Assembly: GCF_964340395.1 (NCBI RefSeq)
Contig: NC_135555.1
Coordinates: 20,035,947 to 20,099,946, forward strand
Source: Glandiceps talaboti
Lineage: Eukaryota > Hemichordata > Enteropneusta > Spengelidae
Direction: 5' to 3'
Length of the DNA stretch: 64,000 nucleotides
The first letter of the stretch is position 1. Every line of letters starts with the position of its first letter. The notes under the pieces were generated by a model that saw only the letters and a list, made by a program, of their open reading frames with translations, was not told the origin of the DNA and did not search any database. This document shows positions 13,543-51,653 of the stretch, piece after piece. Position numbers and translations under genes: made by a program.

Positions 13543-13618
13543 TCGCAAACCAGAGCTGTTATTTCTTCCGCTACACTCCGAAATAAAACGGTGCCTTAAA
13601 ACAGGCCGTGGTTTGCGA
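13543..13618. repeat. Foldback repeat, copy 1
   Basis: The outer arms TCGCAAACCA (13543-13552) and TGGTTTGCGA (13609-13618) are perfect inverted repeats; inner TTATTTC and GAAATAA also pair. A second copy in the opposite orientation lies at 43179-43276 and shares the AGAGCTGTTATTTCTTCCGC core. I infer a small MITE-like palindromic element. Confidence 0.6.
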
Positions 13619-15685
13619 CAATGTATTTGTGGAACTGCCCTTCACACTCTCAACGATGTTCCTAACCTTCTAAATCCTGACCGTGTGGTAAGCCTTTTTC
13701 TTGTATTCCAGATTTGACAGGAATTGAAATCATCTACTATATGGCTTCCAAGGCGTGTGGTGCAATGTTGAGAAGATCTTCTTTGAGACCGTTTGGGGTT
13801 CCTTCATTTTGACAGCACGCTTAGCGGAAGTATTTCGTGAGATAGTGTATAACTTTCACCGTTAATTTCTTTTTTCGTTCATACAGTTTATTGCTTTGGG
13901 TCTTTTTGACATGGTTACTGTCGCTACATTTCAGTAGCGATGGATTGACTTGCATATATTCGGCACGAGATATAGTTGTTGTATCAGCATCTCCTCCTTT
14001 TCCCTACATCTAAATTGTATAGCTCTACACATCAGTACGTCCACGACCATATTTGCTTCCATTCATTTTGCACTGTCTGTCCAGTTATTTCTGCAGTTGT
14101 GATCTCTTTCTTGGGCATCTGTCTTAATAGCATTCTCACATATTCTACATGTTTTAGATCTAACTGCATACCCTATGTACTTTCCAGAGTGTTTACCTAT
14201 CATTGTAGCACGACCTTTAAAGAAGAGTGAAATCAAGAAAAAGGTATTATGACAGTATGTGAATGAGATGATTTCATGATTGCAAAATGAAATTCATTTG
14301 TTTATGATTGATGTGCAGAGGATACAACTTAAAATTGAGAAATAATCTAAGGATGGGGATGAAAAGTCTTCAATTATTTTTTTTATACTCTGCAGCATCA
14401 ATTAAAATAACCAGAACTCGGTAAAATGATTTGAAGTGTATCGTGAATTAAATGGTTGATGTTTAAGAGGAACAACATCAAAGGTAGATATACATACCTG
14501 CCTACATGAACTTTATTTAGGAACAAGTGGGCACGTCAGACTGCCTGTGTCTGTCTGTCTGTCTGTCTGCCTGCCTGTGTGAGTCATTTCATACACAGCA
14601 ATTGGCCCCAATGAACTGAAATTCATGCCTTGTGATCAGTGAAATTAAGGGAAAATGACTGTTAGAAGGACTGACAGGTAGGAAAAGCTGATGATCCTTA
14701 TAGGAAACTGAATGACCTTACTCAATGCAGTCCATATATATAATTTACCCCACCCACCCCCCTCATTATAGATCAAAGGAACTTGAACTTGTAATATATA
14801 TGCTGTATTTTGATGTCGTGAAATAAAGGAGAGAACAATGAATTGTATAATCAGCAATTATTTATTCATCAAATTATAATTACTTTCTGTTTGAGTGTCC
14901 TGTTATTAGCCATTCACACTGACACATACTTTACTACAACGACCAAAGAGGTTCCATAAAGCCATGTGGACAAATTATCCAAACGAACTCTTCATTCTGC
15001 CATTACTGAGCACCCTCTCAGTGGGATATTAATTAATTACCCAAATGCATGTATTGTTTTACAAGTGTTGTTTTGATTTACAAGTGTTGTTCTTCATTAT
15101 ATCTAAAGAGTAATTTGCAAATATATATATATATACTGTATAGGTGACTCAATGTATGGCCAAATTATTCAGCGGAATAAGTATTAATTAGCACACTAAG
15201 CATTATTATTTTAAGAAATTTCTCTCTATTGTAGTAATCTCATTCATATCAAATACCTGATCTGCATATCATTATTGAATACTTGTTTCCTTATATGTAG
15301 GGTTCAACTGGGTGAAACATTACTTGGCAAAGGTTCATTCAAGTGAAATCCCTCTGTAACAATGGAACAGTTTCACGAAGTTCTTAAAATCTCTACAAAC
15401 TATGCCACATTGCACCTTTTGAAATAATAAAAGAAATGTGGGTGGTCCATAGTCTTGTTTTCAAAGAATAACACAATCTTTTATGGGGGGGGGGGTTAAT
15501 AAAGTATTCAGCGGATATAGTGAAATATAAAATGGCTTAATTTTGACTTTTATTTCAAACATTTATATATCTGATATAAATATGATAAAAACGTTCAGAC
15601 GTGCATTCGAACAACATTTATGATAAGTCGTCAAGGCCAAAACTTGTTATGTAGCATATTGCTAGTTACTGAAGGCTCTCTAACC
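13619..15685. other. Intergenic DNA, no gene recognised
   Basis: Simple repeats only: (CTGT)n near 14545-14575, a short (TA)n near 15120-15135 and a G-run at 15485-15494. No splice-bounded exon or protein motif was found. Confidence 0.45.
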
Positions 15686-16181
15686 CTAAACCCAACACAA
15701 TACACAACAAGTCATTCTTAAATACTGTATGCCCATATATCTAAGTACATAGAGTGCTTTTTCGGACAGGCCCTGACGACGGAGATGACGTTTAACGCTG
15801 GGAACGAAGTCTTGGTGAAACCACTGAGAAAATATATCACCACTCATCCAAGCATTTCGTTGATTGAAGTATCGAACTGGTAAATTTTCCGTGTTTACAT
15901 GCTTGAAACAACGCGGTTTTGCTGCTTTTCCAATCACTATGACTGGGAGTCTGTGTGTGCCCGCCGCATTCGCACAACCCATGAAACACAGAAGATAAGC
16001 CGACGAAAGACAAAAGACAGCAGGCAATGCGTTGTTACAGTGATCACAGAATCGCCCGTGTTTGCGTGGTGATGAAAACAATGGGTCGAAGGAACAATAG
16101 AAAATTTTGGGAGACATGACAGCGGTTCGGATGACCGAAAAATTCGGATAATCGGAGTTCGGATAATTGGAGTTTTACTGT
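15686..16181 (-). pseudogene. Tigger/pogo-type transposon fragment with one terminal inverted repeat
   Basis: The 143-residue minus-strand frame contains GTHRLPVIVIGKAAKPRCFK, then NAWMSGDIFSQWF and VPSVKRHLRRQG. This is the DDE domain pattern of Tigger/jerky-type (CENP-B-related) transposases. Just upstream (about 16128-16181) the minus strand reads CAGTAAAACTCCAATTATCC and then GAACTCCGATTATCCGAA, a typical pogo/Tigger terminal repeat next to TA. The N-terminal HTH/CENP-B domains are missing between the terminus and the DDE region, so the copy is internally deleted. The other terminus was not found. Confidence 0.75.
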
Positions 16182-16627
16182 ACTAATTGTAAATTACTGA
16201 CTTTCTAAAATACGGATAGGGAGTGGGTATTGTAAGGGTATCACCCGCTCGCAGCCTAACATTCTGACAATTACAGCTTGAATTCAAGTAGCGTTCACCA
16301 CAGCTTGTGTCTTCAAGGTTACCCTCCGCCCCTCCCAAAATACCGCCCATAGCCAGATAAAAATGCAGAGATGATTGTGACACATGTATTTCATTTACAA
16401 TCGTATTTCAAATCTTTTCAGAGGAAGTTAGCTCAAGTTTCGAACTGGCAGTATTCCTGGCTGGCCAATCTAGCCATTCAAACATCTTGAATACTGCTGT
16501 CATGTATCCTGTGTATCTCCTTTGTTTTATACATCAGACACCATCACAGATCCGTATTTTGAATGAATAGTCCCTAAAAGATAAAACAAATCAAAATCAA
16601 CTATCATGTACTTATTGCATTATGGAG

Positions 16628-16870
<243 letters not shown>

Positions 16871-16911
16871 AAGAGATGGGAGGGGGATAACTTGAAGGTA
16901 AAAAAACAGAC

Positions 16912-41444
<24,533 letters not shown>

Positions 41445-44400
41445 GGTGTTGACTTATTCGTATCTGTCACTTCTATCGTGCTTGGTCGTTTCCTGCTACT
41501 TGTGGTGGTGTTAGAGTTAATATTGCTGTCTCTTTGCGTCAAGTAGCTGATTACCATATGGAACAGTCCAATCCTAGCTTATATGCAAATACAAGAAACT
41601 GTGTTGTATGTAATGTGTACAGACAAGGAAACATATCTTTTCATTGTCTGTAGTGGGTGTTTCCCGCCATTTCCTGCATATAAATGTACGTCATGTGTTT
41701 TCCCCGTTTTACACTGAGAAGTTTGCAAGTTCCGGGTTCGAGATAACTAATATGCAGACATGACATGGGTCATTAGCAATCCACAAATGTAATGTTTGTT
41801 ACTGTACTCACTAGCTAGTTTACGCAGGCCCTCCAGTCGGAGTGAAAAGGAGAAATTGTACTCCCTAATAATTCTAGGCATATCGACTGGCAACTGTGTT
41901 TTGCGCATGTTGTAGTGGTTTGATGTGTTCATATGGTAGTCCACAAAGAAGTACATTGTCATAATCGAGTTTAGAAAAATAGTTAGGCGTGAATCAGTTG
42001 CTGGCAAGTGTTTTTATCGAGAAAGTGACGAATGTAACTGATTTTTTAAAGTTGAAACTATCTGGAGTTTGTAATGATGACTATCAAAGATGACTACTAT
42101 ATACCTAGCTGAATAAGTTAAGGATGGGCAATAGGTAGGTATAGATCAAATGCAACTGCGCACACGGTCGCGCTGCGCTCGTCGTTTTACGTTAACGTCC
42201 TTTTTGAGATGTTGCCATATTCTTCAAAACATAGTCGGCTCGTAAAACAGCGGTTGTTTTAAAACAAACTATTAAGAGGTTGCGGGACGGGAAAAGGTAA
42301 AAAGTTTATTCAAAAAGCGATGGGCAACATCCAACCAAGCTAGAGAATGTGTTCAATGGGAGCCTTCAGTAAGTACAGGGGAGGGCCCTGGAAGTAGGGG
42401 ATGGGTCACGTTTTACAAATCGGTTCTCGAGGAGGGCTTTTTTTTTTTTTTTTTTTTTTTAGAAAATGGGATTAGTGGAGGATCACATTTTACTTTGACT
42501 GACTGTATTGTCTGACTTAGCATTATTTTTCTATTATATTGTGGCATCTATGCGTTGTTGTATGCAAACTCCATGATGCAAAATAGCCGGTAGGTGCACA
42601 CTTAATGACCTCACAAACATAATATTAGTTTGATCGTTGACACTACTTTGCAAAGCTATTAGCTATGTATATGGGGGTACTCAAAGCATGTTTCACTTTT
42701 GCTTGTAACCATGGTAACGAACAACTCAATGTTGCCTTAAATTACGGCTTAGGGTTAGGTATCATAATATCAGACCATATCATCAAATCGCTGCTGAGAA
42801 CCATGTGGATATAATGAAGTATCTTCACAGAAATATACTGTGGTGGTAGTGTAGTTGGGAAATAAATAATAATGTCTTTAAGACTTTCAACATGGTGACA
42901 GTGGTGGGATTTATTCTTTTAAACCATCTACTCTGGGACACGTGTCCTTTTCCATGTCCAACAGCATTTAAACCATGGTTTTGAATATTTTAACAGGAAG
43001 AGAGTCATATTTTTAGAGAAAGGATATTGAGGGAGGAATTTGGGCAGGGTCTGATTTCCCATGACTCTCTCGCCCTTGTAATCATTGAAGACTCCATTTT
43101 AATTACATGCAGATTGCCGACTACAGTGAGTGTAACATAAAATTTGTCACATATTAATGGCCATGGGTAAAAGCATCATCGCAAACCACGGCCTCTTTTT
43201 TACGATACTGTCCATTAAGTGCCCTACCAGATGTTATTTCGAAGTTCGCGGAAGAAATAACAGCTCTGGTTTGTGAGAATGGGATAATAGAAGTACATGA
43301 GTTGTACTAACTTTGAGGGTGCGAGAAAAGGAGGCAGTTGCCTTACTGTGGTGTGGTGCCCTCACTCTGGGATGACAGTGTTGATACACAATTCATTAAT
43401 TAGCGCAAAAATGGAAGTGGCAAACCAATATCTTTTGTTCTGCTTTTAGGAAGTACATGATAAAGTCTACATCCTGCAACATGTTCATGAAATGTCATTA
43501 CAAGAAGAGAGAAACTTCAATGAATGTATATTATTTTTGTGATAAAATCTTTTTGACTAGGTTTATTGTAAATGCCGTTATATTAAAATCTTTATAAAAT
43601 AGTTTTAAGTTAAAATACCACTTTCCTACATAGGAAAGATTTTGGGCAAGGTAAAATGCTGTTAATATGTAAAATGCACATTCAAATAATTAATTTTTTT
43701 TATTGAAATGTAAGGAAGAAAATTAATTTCCATAATTTTCCTTAAAAAATTCAGGAGTGCATGTTGTACTTTCAGCATTTTCTAAAAAAAATACCAAGCG
43801 CGACGACTCCATATTTTCTTTTCGATTTCTAAGAGTATAATAAATATATTTTGTAAAAAATCACATTTGATCAAATCGTCAATACTTTTAATGTTGCTTA
43901 TCGACCTCCCTTAATTGGATGTTACTAGAGCCAGTTGGTACCAATAGGTCTCAGTCACAGCACATCATTCAACGTCAAGGACAATTGACCTTGTCACAAT
44001 CAGAAAACGTTTGATATGGACTCCCTATTCAAACAAGATATGATGGGCTGCGTAGAGGTTATCACTGACAAGACACAAAGAGTGGTCAATTGGACACCAC
44101 TGAAAGCTTTTATTCTGTTAACGAAACCATAAAAATGTAACAGCTACAACTGTTATTGGGATGTTTTTGGGAACTGTTTCGTTAGATCTTAATCATAATG
44201 TGTACACCCTGAACATTATTATCACATGTGCGAAAATATATTTATATAGTCTTATAAAAAATAACTTACAAGAATGTCAATTTAAGATGAAAGTTATTCT
44301 TAAGAATAGATCAGGAGTTCCTTTTGTCATTTATGTATAGCCGTTGTTGTCCTTTTCCAACGTTAAATCGAAGTTGAATAGTCTGACTTAGTTTAGCCTC

Positions 44401-45285
44401 GTCCAAAACAGAAAGCAGCCCCGCGCACCCTGCACTCCGACTGCTTTTTCCTGAAGTGTAAAATTTGAATACTCTTTCACATTTTATTCAAACATAATAT
44501 TACAATTGAAGATTTCTTTCATTCCGCACAGTACACATATTGTTAGAATCACACGTATTACCAATTTGAGAAGCGTACACATAATACATTCATAAAACAA
44601 CAGCCTATAGAGAATGCGTTGATAAACATGCCAGCTGAAAGGTATCTAACTTCTAATTTCTCACTTATGTGACACTTACGAGCTCTTATTAATGGGAGAA
44701 AATAACATGACCTCATCTATCTTGTCATTTTTCTAAATTTACATGACCTTTGACATGTGTCCATTGTTTTCATTTGACTTATAGTATAACCACATGCATA
44801 CACATGTGGTTAAATAAGTGACTAGTAAGATATACATTTACATTTTCTATACTACGTTGACTGACCTTCGTGGCATGGCTATTACATTGTTGCACATCAT
44901 AGGTATAGCTCCAGTGTATTGAAATCCCTTCCCTATCAGATTTCAAATGAACTATTACCTAAAGTGCGCAGCTTACTAAACCATGCACATCCTCGAAAAG
45001 CCCACTAAATTGAATAGCTTGATGAAGAATGGAAAACCACTGTAATGTTATGAAAAGGGGCTGCTGTACTCAAACACTGATGGTATAAGTCAAATCGATT
45101 CATATCAGTGGCGACAAATCTCACAAATTCCATGTAAATGTCACGCGAACACATATTTTCTAATATATTCTGTCGAATTGCAAAGTATCCCCGTCAAATT
45201 GCAAAATATAACAAAACTCCATCCACCCATCCATTAATTAATTATGACAAAATTCCACTAAGAATTATAGATGATTTTAATAAAG
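41445..45285. other. Region between the RTK and the transporter array, no gene recognised
   Basis: Presumably includes the RTK promoter just above 41444, but no clear core promoter motif is visible. It contains a poly-T run near 42438-42460 and a foldback repeat (43179-43276). No exon-like block was found. Confidence 0.45.
43179..43276. repeat. Foldback repeat, copy 2
   Basis: Arms TCGCAAACCA (43179-43188) and TGGTTTGTGA (43267-43276); inner TTATTTC/GAAATAA also pair. Homologous in reverse orientation to 13543-13618. Confidence 0.55.
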
Positions 45286-45405
45286 TGCACATTCATTCAT
45301 TCATCCATCCATCCATCCATCCATCCATCCATCAATTAATTAATTAGTTCGTTCGTTCGTTCGTTCAATGAATGGCACCCAACCATACATTGATTAATTA
45401 TTTGA

Positions 45406-45440
<35 letters not shown>

Positions 45441-45675
45441 TTTACTTACTTACTTAATTAATTAATTAACCAATGAATTAATGTGTGCATCCATCCATCC
45501 ATCCATCCATCCATCCATCCATCCATCCATTCATTCATTTATTCATTCATCCATTCATTTCTTTATTCGTAAATTCGTTCGTTTGTTCAATCATTCTTGC
45601 ACTTCCTCATCACATACATACATACATACATACATACATACATACATACATACATACATACATACATACATACAA
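45286..45675. repeat. Cluster of tetranucleotide microsatellites
   Basis: Successive (ATTC)n/(ATCC)n, (GTTC)n, (TTAC)n, (ATCC)n/(ATTC)n and (CATA)n arrays. The last abuts the duplicated segment beginning near 45677. Confidence 0.93.
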
Positions 45676-46126
45676 AGTTCTAAACAAGTCGACCGCGTAA
45701 AGATTGCCGCACCTATAATAAACGATGCCATGATTAGCTCTGGAAATTACGCTATGAGATTCAATTCGGACACGTCTTCCATAGGCCTTACTAAAACTCC
45801 GTAGCGTATATTTCCAGGGCCAGGCTCAGTCGAGAATGAGAATGTGAATAAATAAACTCAAAATTCCTTGTCTCAAATGTTTGATTTTATTACAATTATT
45901 CGGCAAATTACAACATTTAAAATATTGCTAATTGGTATTTAATTTTCGTTCCGTTTGTGGACGTCTCATTTTACAAACTGCTAGGTGCAAAACAACACAC
46001 ACACAAAATTGATGCACAGACAAACCTTGTACTTTGACTTGAAACAGTGCAGATTTGCCGAAGCTATTTTTCACGGTTGACACACTCAGTAATCTATGAT
46101 TAATCTCTTGGAAAAGAGCTCTAATT

Positions 46127-46374
46127 TATGGTGCATTTCTCATACGGTTTTTCAGACTGTATCTTACTGGTAATCTATCCCCCCTCTCCGTGGTGACGCG
46201 AGGACGACCACTACGCGGTTTGTTCACCATAGTTTCACTTGTTTGGACTTTTTCGAGGTTGTTCCTAATTCGTTCCGAAATATCCAGTCTTCTGGCGACT
46301 TCTCTGTTGCTATATTCTTCTTCATGTAATTTTAGAATGTGTCCCTTTATTGAAAGTCGTTTCCTCTAGGCATC
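46127..46374 (-). pseudogene. Tc1-like transposase HTH fragment, broken copy
   Basis: The minus strand begins MPRGN and continues RRLDISERIRNNLEK and NKPRSGRPRVTT, as in the copy at 61329, but a deletion near 46345-46355 shifts the frame. The DDE catalytic domain is absent. Confidence 0.65.
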
Positions 46375-47433
46375 TTCAAATATTATTCGTCTTCTTCATT
46401 CAGAGCATGGGTTCCCTAATCCGCTGTAGGACAATTGATTTCATTCTATGCTTTTGAAAGGCGTTGCAAAGGTGAACGGCACTTTTGTTGTCAGAAAGCT
46501 TCCCCTGACTACCCACCTTTTGTTAGGTATTTGTAGGCAAATTTATTTTACCTCGGCACTGGACGCTGCATTTTGGGCAGCTTGTCTTTTTTTAATTTTT
46601 TTTATTTATTTATTTATTTATTTATTTTTTTTTGGGGGGGGGGGGGGTTGTTGAGTAAGTCAAACATTCAAACCCCTTCTCAGGCTGTAAATTTGATCCC
46701 CACGAGCATTTAACCCGGGATTTCTTTAGGGTACAGCCCTGGGGACTAGCTATTGCTATTCGATGGACAAAAACTTTGCAAACTAGGAACTGCTTTCTAG
46801 AAAATGTCAGTGTCAATAGTTTCAAGGGCTTTTAATCACTCTATGGTTGCACTTTCTACGGGCCCAGCCTTTGTCATCCGTTAAGAGGGGGTGGGGGTGG
46901 GGTGGGGGAGTGGTTTCGTCCACTAACTGTACAGCAGTTTACTTCCGAGCTGTGCAGCAACCTATAAAAGCTGAGTATGCTAGTACAGGCATATTCCCCT
47001 CATAGTTTGCAGTGGGTGGGTCATCTTGGGCAATTCAGTGTGGGATCCCCAGTGACATCACCAAGGTAATGGGTACTGGAAAAGTTATGCTTACCTGTGT
47101 TATTTGATTGTCCCCTTACCGTTTAAGGTGAACTCAGTACTTCAGTGTGCTATACAACCCCCTCTCTACAATTCTTCTTCAGCTACTAAGCCCACTACCT
47201 AAGTACAGTTTGGGTTTGGGGTATTTCAATCGTATAAACAGGGGGCTTACTGTATGCTTACTGGTTGTATATGTGTGGAGTCTGCAAGTCTTCAATGGAT
47301 GTTAACCTGATTAAAATTTTGATATGATTTGACCCCTGTTTCAAAATGTCCACGGCGAACTCAGTGACCTAGAGTTTTCTTACAAATAGTAACAGCAAAA
47401 GTTTAAAGAATTCATTTCGAGTAGAATTATACA

Positions 47434-47720
47434 TTAAACTGTTGTATAATAGCAGTACTGTATTCTCTTCTCAGCTTGGACGGGATATTTACGTGAAAGC
47501 GAATTAGTTCGTTTTGACCTTGAAAAACCCTTCTTTCCCTTTGAAACATAGACAACAAGCTCTCTAGCATCGTCGCTTGACTGTTCAACTGCAATCATTT
47601 CTCCACCATATAGTCGATATATTGGCCCAAATAATACAACTGTAAGGCCAGTAAACACCATACAGGAACCGTAAAAGTAGAAAGAATTGTTGTAATCCTT
47701 GGTTGTGTCATATATCCATC
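47434..47720 (-). CDS. SLC16-like gene exon 4 and stop
   Basis: Encodes GWIYDTTKDYNNSFYFYGSC (last helix) and a basic cytoplasmic tail ending CYYTTV, followed by TAA at 47436-47434. The C-terminal -TTV could be a class I-like PDZ ligand; this is inference. Confidence 0.9.
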
Positions 47721-47775
47721 CTGTTAGTAAATGGCAGATAAAGATGGGATTGGTTTAGATTGCTTCCGTAGAAAT

Positions 47776-47863
<88 letters not shown>

Positions 47864-48074
47864 GTTACACACGCACATAAGTACATAAGTATGCGTAAAA
47901 TCATACACAACAATACATACATACATACATACATACATACATACATACATACATACATAAATTCATACACGCATGCACGCACTCTTGCACATACATACAT
48001 ACATACATCCGTCCGTCCGAACGTACGTACATAACACATCCATACATCCATCCATCCATCCATCCATACATACA

Positions 48075-48105
<31 letters not shown>

Positions 48106-50833
48106 TACCTGCAACTGGCGGACCCATGAATCCTCCAATACTGCCCCAAGGTGAGCTAACACATAACGCTGCCGTCAAATTTGATGGACCCACAACATCT
48201 TTGATTGCCTGTGAAAACAGCGTGAAGAAAAGGCCGCAGAATAGTCCAAGAAAGGCGGTGTACACACAGTATGTTAAATAAGAATCAGCAAGTGAACTTA
48301 GAAGATTTGTTATTCCGGCTAAAACCAAAGCTATACCAAACAGGCTTGTACTTGTTATATTGAGTGGTTTCAGTATTAATAGTAGTACAGTTGGAGCAAG
48401 TCTGCCTAGTATACCAGCAACTCCAAATATGGACATAATTAGGGCAATATTCCTTTCAGAACTAAGCCTCATAGACGCTGCACGTGCAACCATATGAGCT
48501 GGTACTCCATAGAATCCAACTCCGATACCAAGTAGCAAGGCAAATGTAATAATGTCAAATATTGGGTATTTCATATAGAGACCACAGTCGCAGATTTCAC
48601 GTATCTGTCGTATGGCAGTAGGTTTCGCTTTAGTGTTGATCTCGTTATCAGTTTTATCAATTGATGCGTCATCAAAATGTTGTGTCCCTGTCATCTCAAA
48701 ATTTATCTTTGTCATCTTTGGCAATTTCAAGAGTGTGCCACATACACACAAGTTGGCATTGATAGCAGCAAAGATAATGAACGCTCCACGCCAGCCGTAA
48801 GTCTCAATCAGTAGTTGCCATAATGGTGTAAAAATGAAAATGCCTATTCCCGATCCACTCACCACAAGGGCATTCGCCATGACGTACCTCTTTTTTATGT
48901 AAAGGGATACAATTCCAAGATGGGGATTTAAAATGAGACCATGGCCACATCCTGTAAATGAAAGTGTACATTGTATAATTTGGGCAAATATTATACAAGT
49001 CAGAGTAACCATTAACGCAATTTGAAAGTAGTTTTCCGATCAATAGTCGTACTCTTCGGGGTCGCACGCTTCAGAATTTATGACTGAAACAACACCAGTT
49101 GAGGAGGAATTTTGATCCGTAGTGTAACCTCATGAATGTAATGATAGAATTCACACCATAAAATGACAGTTGCAAGTTAATACATGTATTTCTTTTTTTT
49201 AGCCAGTGAAAACAATAACCTACAACGTTTCCGCAAGGTGCTTGCCTTAGATAAATGAACAGAGTGGATTTTGTGCCAGTTTAATCATTCGTTTTGGTAA
49301 TGTGGACAGACGTTGCACCAATGTAATATGTAAAATAAACAATATATTGGTATAACATAAGCTTATTTCATGAATGAAATTTCTGTATACAAGACATTGT
49401 TTGTCGATTTTTTTTGTTTATGTTATGTAATTTCTATTCAGCTATAATAACAATGGAAACTGGATCGGTGAAGCATTTCAGTTAAGGGAGTCAATATTAC
49501 TTAAAAATAAATACATTGACATATACTACATACATACATACATACATACATACATACATACATACATACATACATACATACATACATACATACTTGTACT
49601 CTGGCGTGGGCGTAAAATTTCGACTGACAGTTACAAATGAGGGTATTGACCAATCAGGGAAAAGCGTGAAGACCGGTGTATCGGCAGAGTAGCAACTTTA
49701 TCTGATTTCGGTGGCCGGAGTGTATTTTCTGTGTATGAGATCCAGGGAAGCGTGATTAGACACAGACAAGCATAACAAAAACATGACCCCTGACTGTAAC
49801 TGAACAGATAAGACTTCCGTTCACACGTTCAACAATACTTTGAACACACACACACACACACACACGCACATACGTACGTACGTACGTACATGAATGCATG
49901 CATACATACATACATACATACATACATACATACATGCATGCATGCGTGACACACACACATACATACATACATACATACATACATACATACATACCTACCT
50001 ACCTACCTACCTACCTACCTACCTACCTACATACCTACATACATACATACATACATACATACACACACATGCACACGGATGTACATACAAACTGCGGTGC
50101 CCCGTTTGTTTCAATATTATTAATGGATATTTCTAACACAATATTGATGGTTTACAAACAATGTATGTACATTTATGCATTTCATTATTAAAACAACGTG
50201 GTGGAAAAAGTTTCATTATTAAAAAGTAAAATAAGTAGTTTCAAAGCTAGCTAGAAAGGACAACACAAAACAAAAACTAAAAAATGAAACAGACTAGAAG
50301 AAAAATATTTTATTGTATGAAATTATAATTTGATAAAGGCCTCCATAATAAAAAAAAACGACACTAATTTTGCAATGTAACATAAACATAATACATTTGT
50401 TTACGCTTGTATCGGAAAAAAGCAAACCTTTTCTTAGTGAGAAGGTTTCCGTGTTCATGAAAATGTATTCTGTCCCATCGGTGAGACGCTACACCAACCC
50501 TGTTTCTGCTGTAAACATTCCGAATGTTATACATACCATATAATACGCCAAAACTAAAGTTGACAAATTCCAGCGTTGGTGCAAAAGCAGTTAACATTAA
50601 TCCAATAGAAGATATTATACCTCCAAGTATTACAGTGCCTCGATATCCTATTTTCTTTACCAGTACATTTGCGATTGGACCTGGAGATTTTGAGAACAGA
50701 AAGAAAATTAAACCTCCAATCAAATCAAATATTTCAGATCAGATCAGATCATCACAAACATTATCACTTCACCCTGTGCTGTGTATGTATGTATGTATGT
50801 ATGTATGTATGTATGTATGTATGTATGTATGTA

Positions 50834-50870
<37 letters not shown>

Positions 50871-51653
50871 ATGTATGTATGAATGTATGTATGTATGTAT
50901 GTATGTATGTGTGTGTGGGGGGGAGGGGGTTAAGTTTGAGAAAACCTGTTAAACTTCAAAACACCAAAAAGAACAAAATGGTTTACTTTTACCACATATG
51001 TATAGGCTAGAAATATGAGTATTTATCTGTCACCAGTTACCATACTTATTTTAGCAAATGACACAATTCGACCTAACATTGCTGCTTGTTGAACAGCTTT
51101 TTTTACTTTTTGTCTTTTTAACTAAATAATGAATATGTGTACACGGACTTGGTAACCTTGTTTTGGTAAAATAAATAAAACAAAAACCACCGATCCCCCC
51201 TCCCCCCGTAAAATAACCGACCCTTCACCAGCAATAGTAAATGCACACGTCTTTATATATAACGTTGTGACTGGTAAAATAGCTTTCAACTTCGCATCTC
51301 GACTAACCCCACCTCCACTGCACTATTTCTAGAAATATGGAAGACTGAAAGTTACCGAATGCCATCTCCACACTACCAGTCACCGAAATAATCCACGACG
51401 TTCTTGCTGAGCCTGACCCAAACGCTGTCTGCATAGCTACGAATATAGGTCCAATGGCTTGAAAACCACCAAACACGAACATACTACAGACATGGCAAGC
51501 TACGATCACAACCCCGCCATAGATACCACCATCTTGTCCGTCAGAACTCATTCTATCGATTTGGTCGTCGGACTGAAAACCTTTGCCATAGCGTTTGCCG
51601 GGATTCGATTCCATGTAGACGTCAAATTTTGATCTCCCATGTGATTGGTTCAT
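47434..51653 (-). CDS. SLC16-type (monocarboxylate transporter-like) membrane transporter, complete gene
   Basis: Four exons: 51653-51356, 50680-50537, 48951-48109, 47720-47434. All introns are GT-AG and phase 1; the total is 1572 nt (523 residues plus stop), normal for SLC16. The N-terminal cytoplasmic part precedes TM1 with QDGGIYGGVVIVACH (residues 40-54), the counterpart of the SLC16 DGGWGWVV signature. TM5 has YIKKRYVMANALVVSGSGIG (165-184), the counterpart of YF.KRR.LA.G.A.AGS..G. A charged central loop (about 210-240) separates the two six-helix halves. I infer a proton-linked or facilitated carrier of the plasma membrane; the substrate is unknown. It is the first of three tandem copies on the minus strand. 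Confidence 0.92.
47777..48100. repeat. (CT)n and (CATA)n arrays in SLC16 intron 3
   Basis: A pure CT array (about 47787-47859) and CATA/CATC arrays fill nearly all of the 388-bp intron between exons 3 and 4. Confidence 0.95.
48109..48951 (-). CDS. SLC16-like gene exon 3
   Basis: 843 nt, phase 1 to 1, covering TM4 to about TM11: GCGHGLILNP at the start, a central hydrophilic loop rich in D/K/T, then GFYGVPAHMVARAASM, GRLAPTVLL and SPWGSIGGFMGPPVAG at the end. The preceding acceptor is TTTACAG. Confidence 0.92.
49528..50065. repeat. (CATA)n, (CA)n and (CCTA)n microsatellites in SLC16 intron 2
   Basis: Arrays at 49528-49593, (CA)n at 49843-49866, then mixed CATA/CATG/CCTA units to 50065. Confidence 0.93.
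50537..50680 (-). CDS. SLC16-like gene exon 2
   Basis: 144 nt, phase 1 to 1, encoding GPIANVLVKKIGYRGTVILG and the following helix to GVLYG. The G-P-x-x-x-x-L-x-x-x-x-G-x-R pattern is typical of SLC16 TM2-TM3. Confidence 0.88.
50783..50922. repeat. (GTAT)n/(GT)n array in SLC16 intron 1
   Basis: Long GTAT tetranucleotide array with a central GT stretch and a following G-run, about 100 bp upstream of exon 2. Confidence 0.95.
51356..51653 (-). CDS. SLC16-like gene exon 1
   Basis: Starts MNQSHGRSKF, includes the acidic pre-TM1 motif and TM1-TM2, and ends AF in phase 1 before GTAACT. The ATG at 51653 is the first in frame and gives the usual cytoplasmic N-terminus. Confidence 0.88.

Larger units (their letters stand above)
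45677..48720. repeat. Duplicated segment, copy 1
   Basis: Aligns almost throughout with 60486-64000: the TCTAAACAAGTCGACCGCGT start, a Tc1-like HTH fragment, the CATTTAACCCGGGATT block and the last two SLC16 exons. Differences are point changes, microsatellite lengths, a 405-bp MITE in the other copy and an indel of about 70 bp near 47252/62455. Confidence 0.85.

Noticed and set aside
45286-45675. Regularly spaced repeats as a CRISPR array
   Set aside because: Units are 4-bp microsatellites without unique spacers, and the DNA is eukaryotic.
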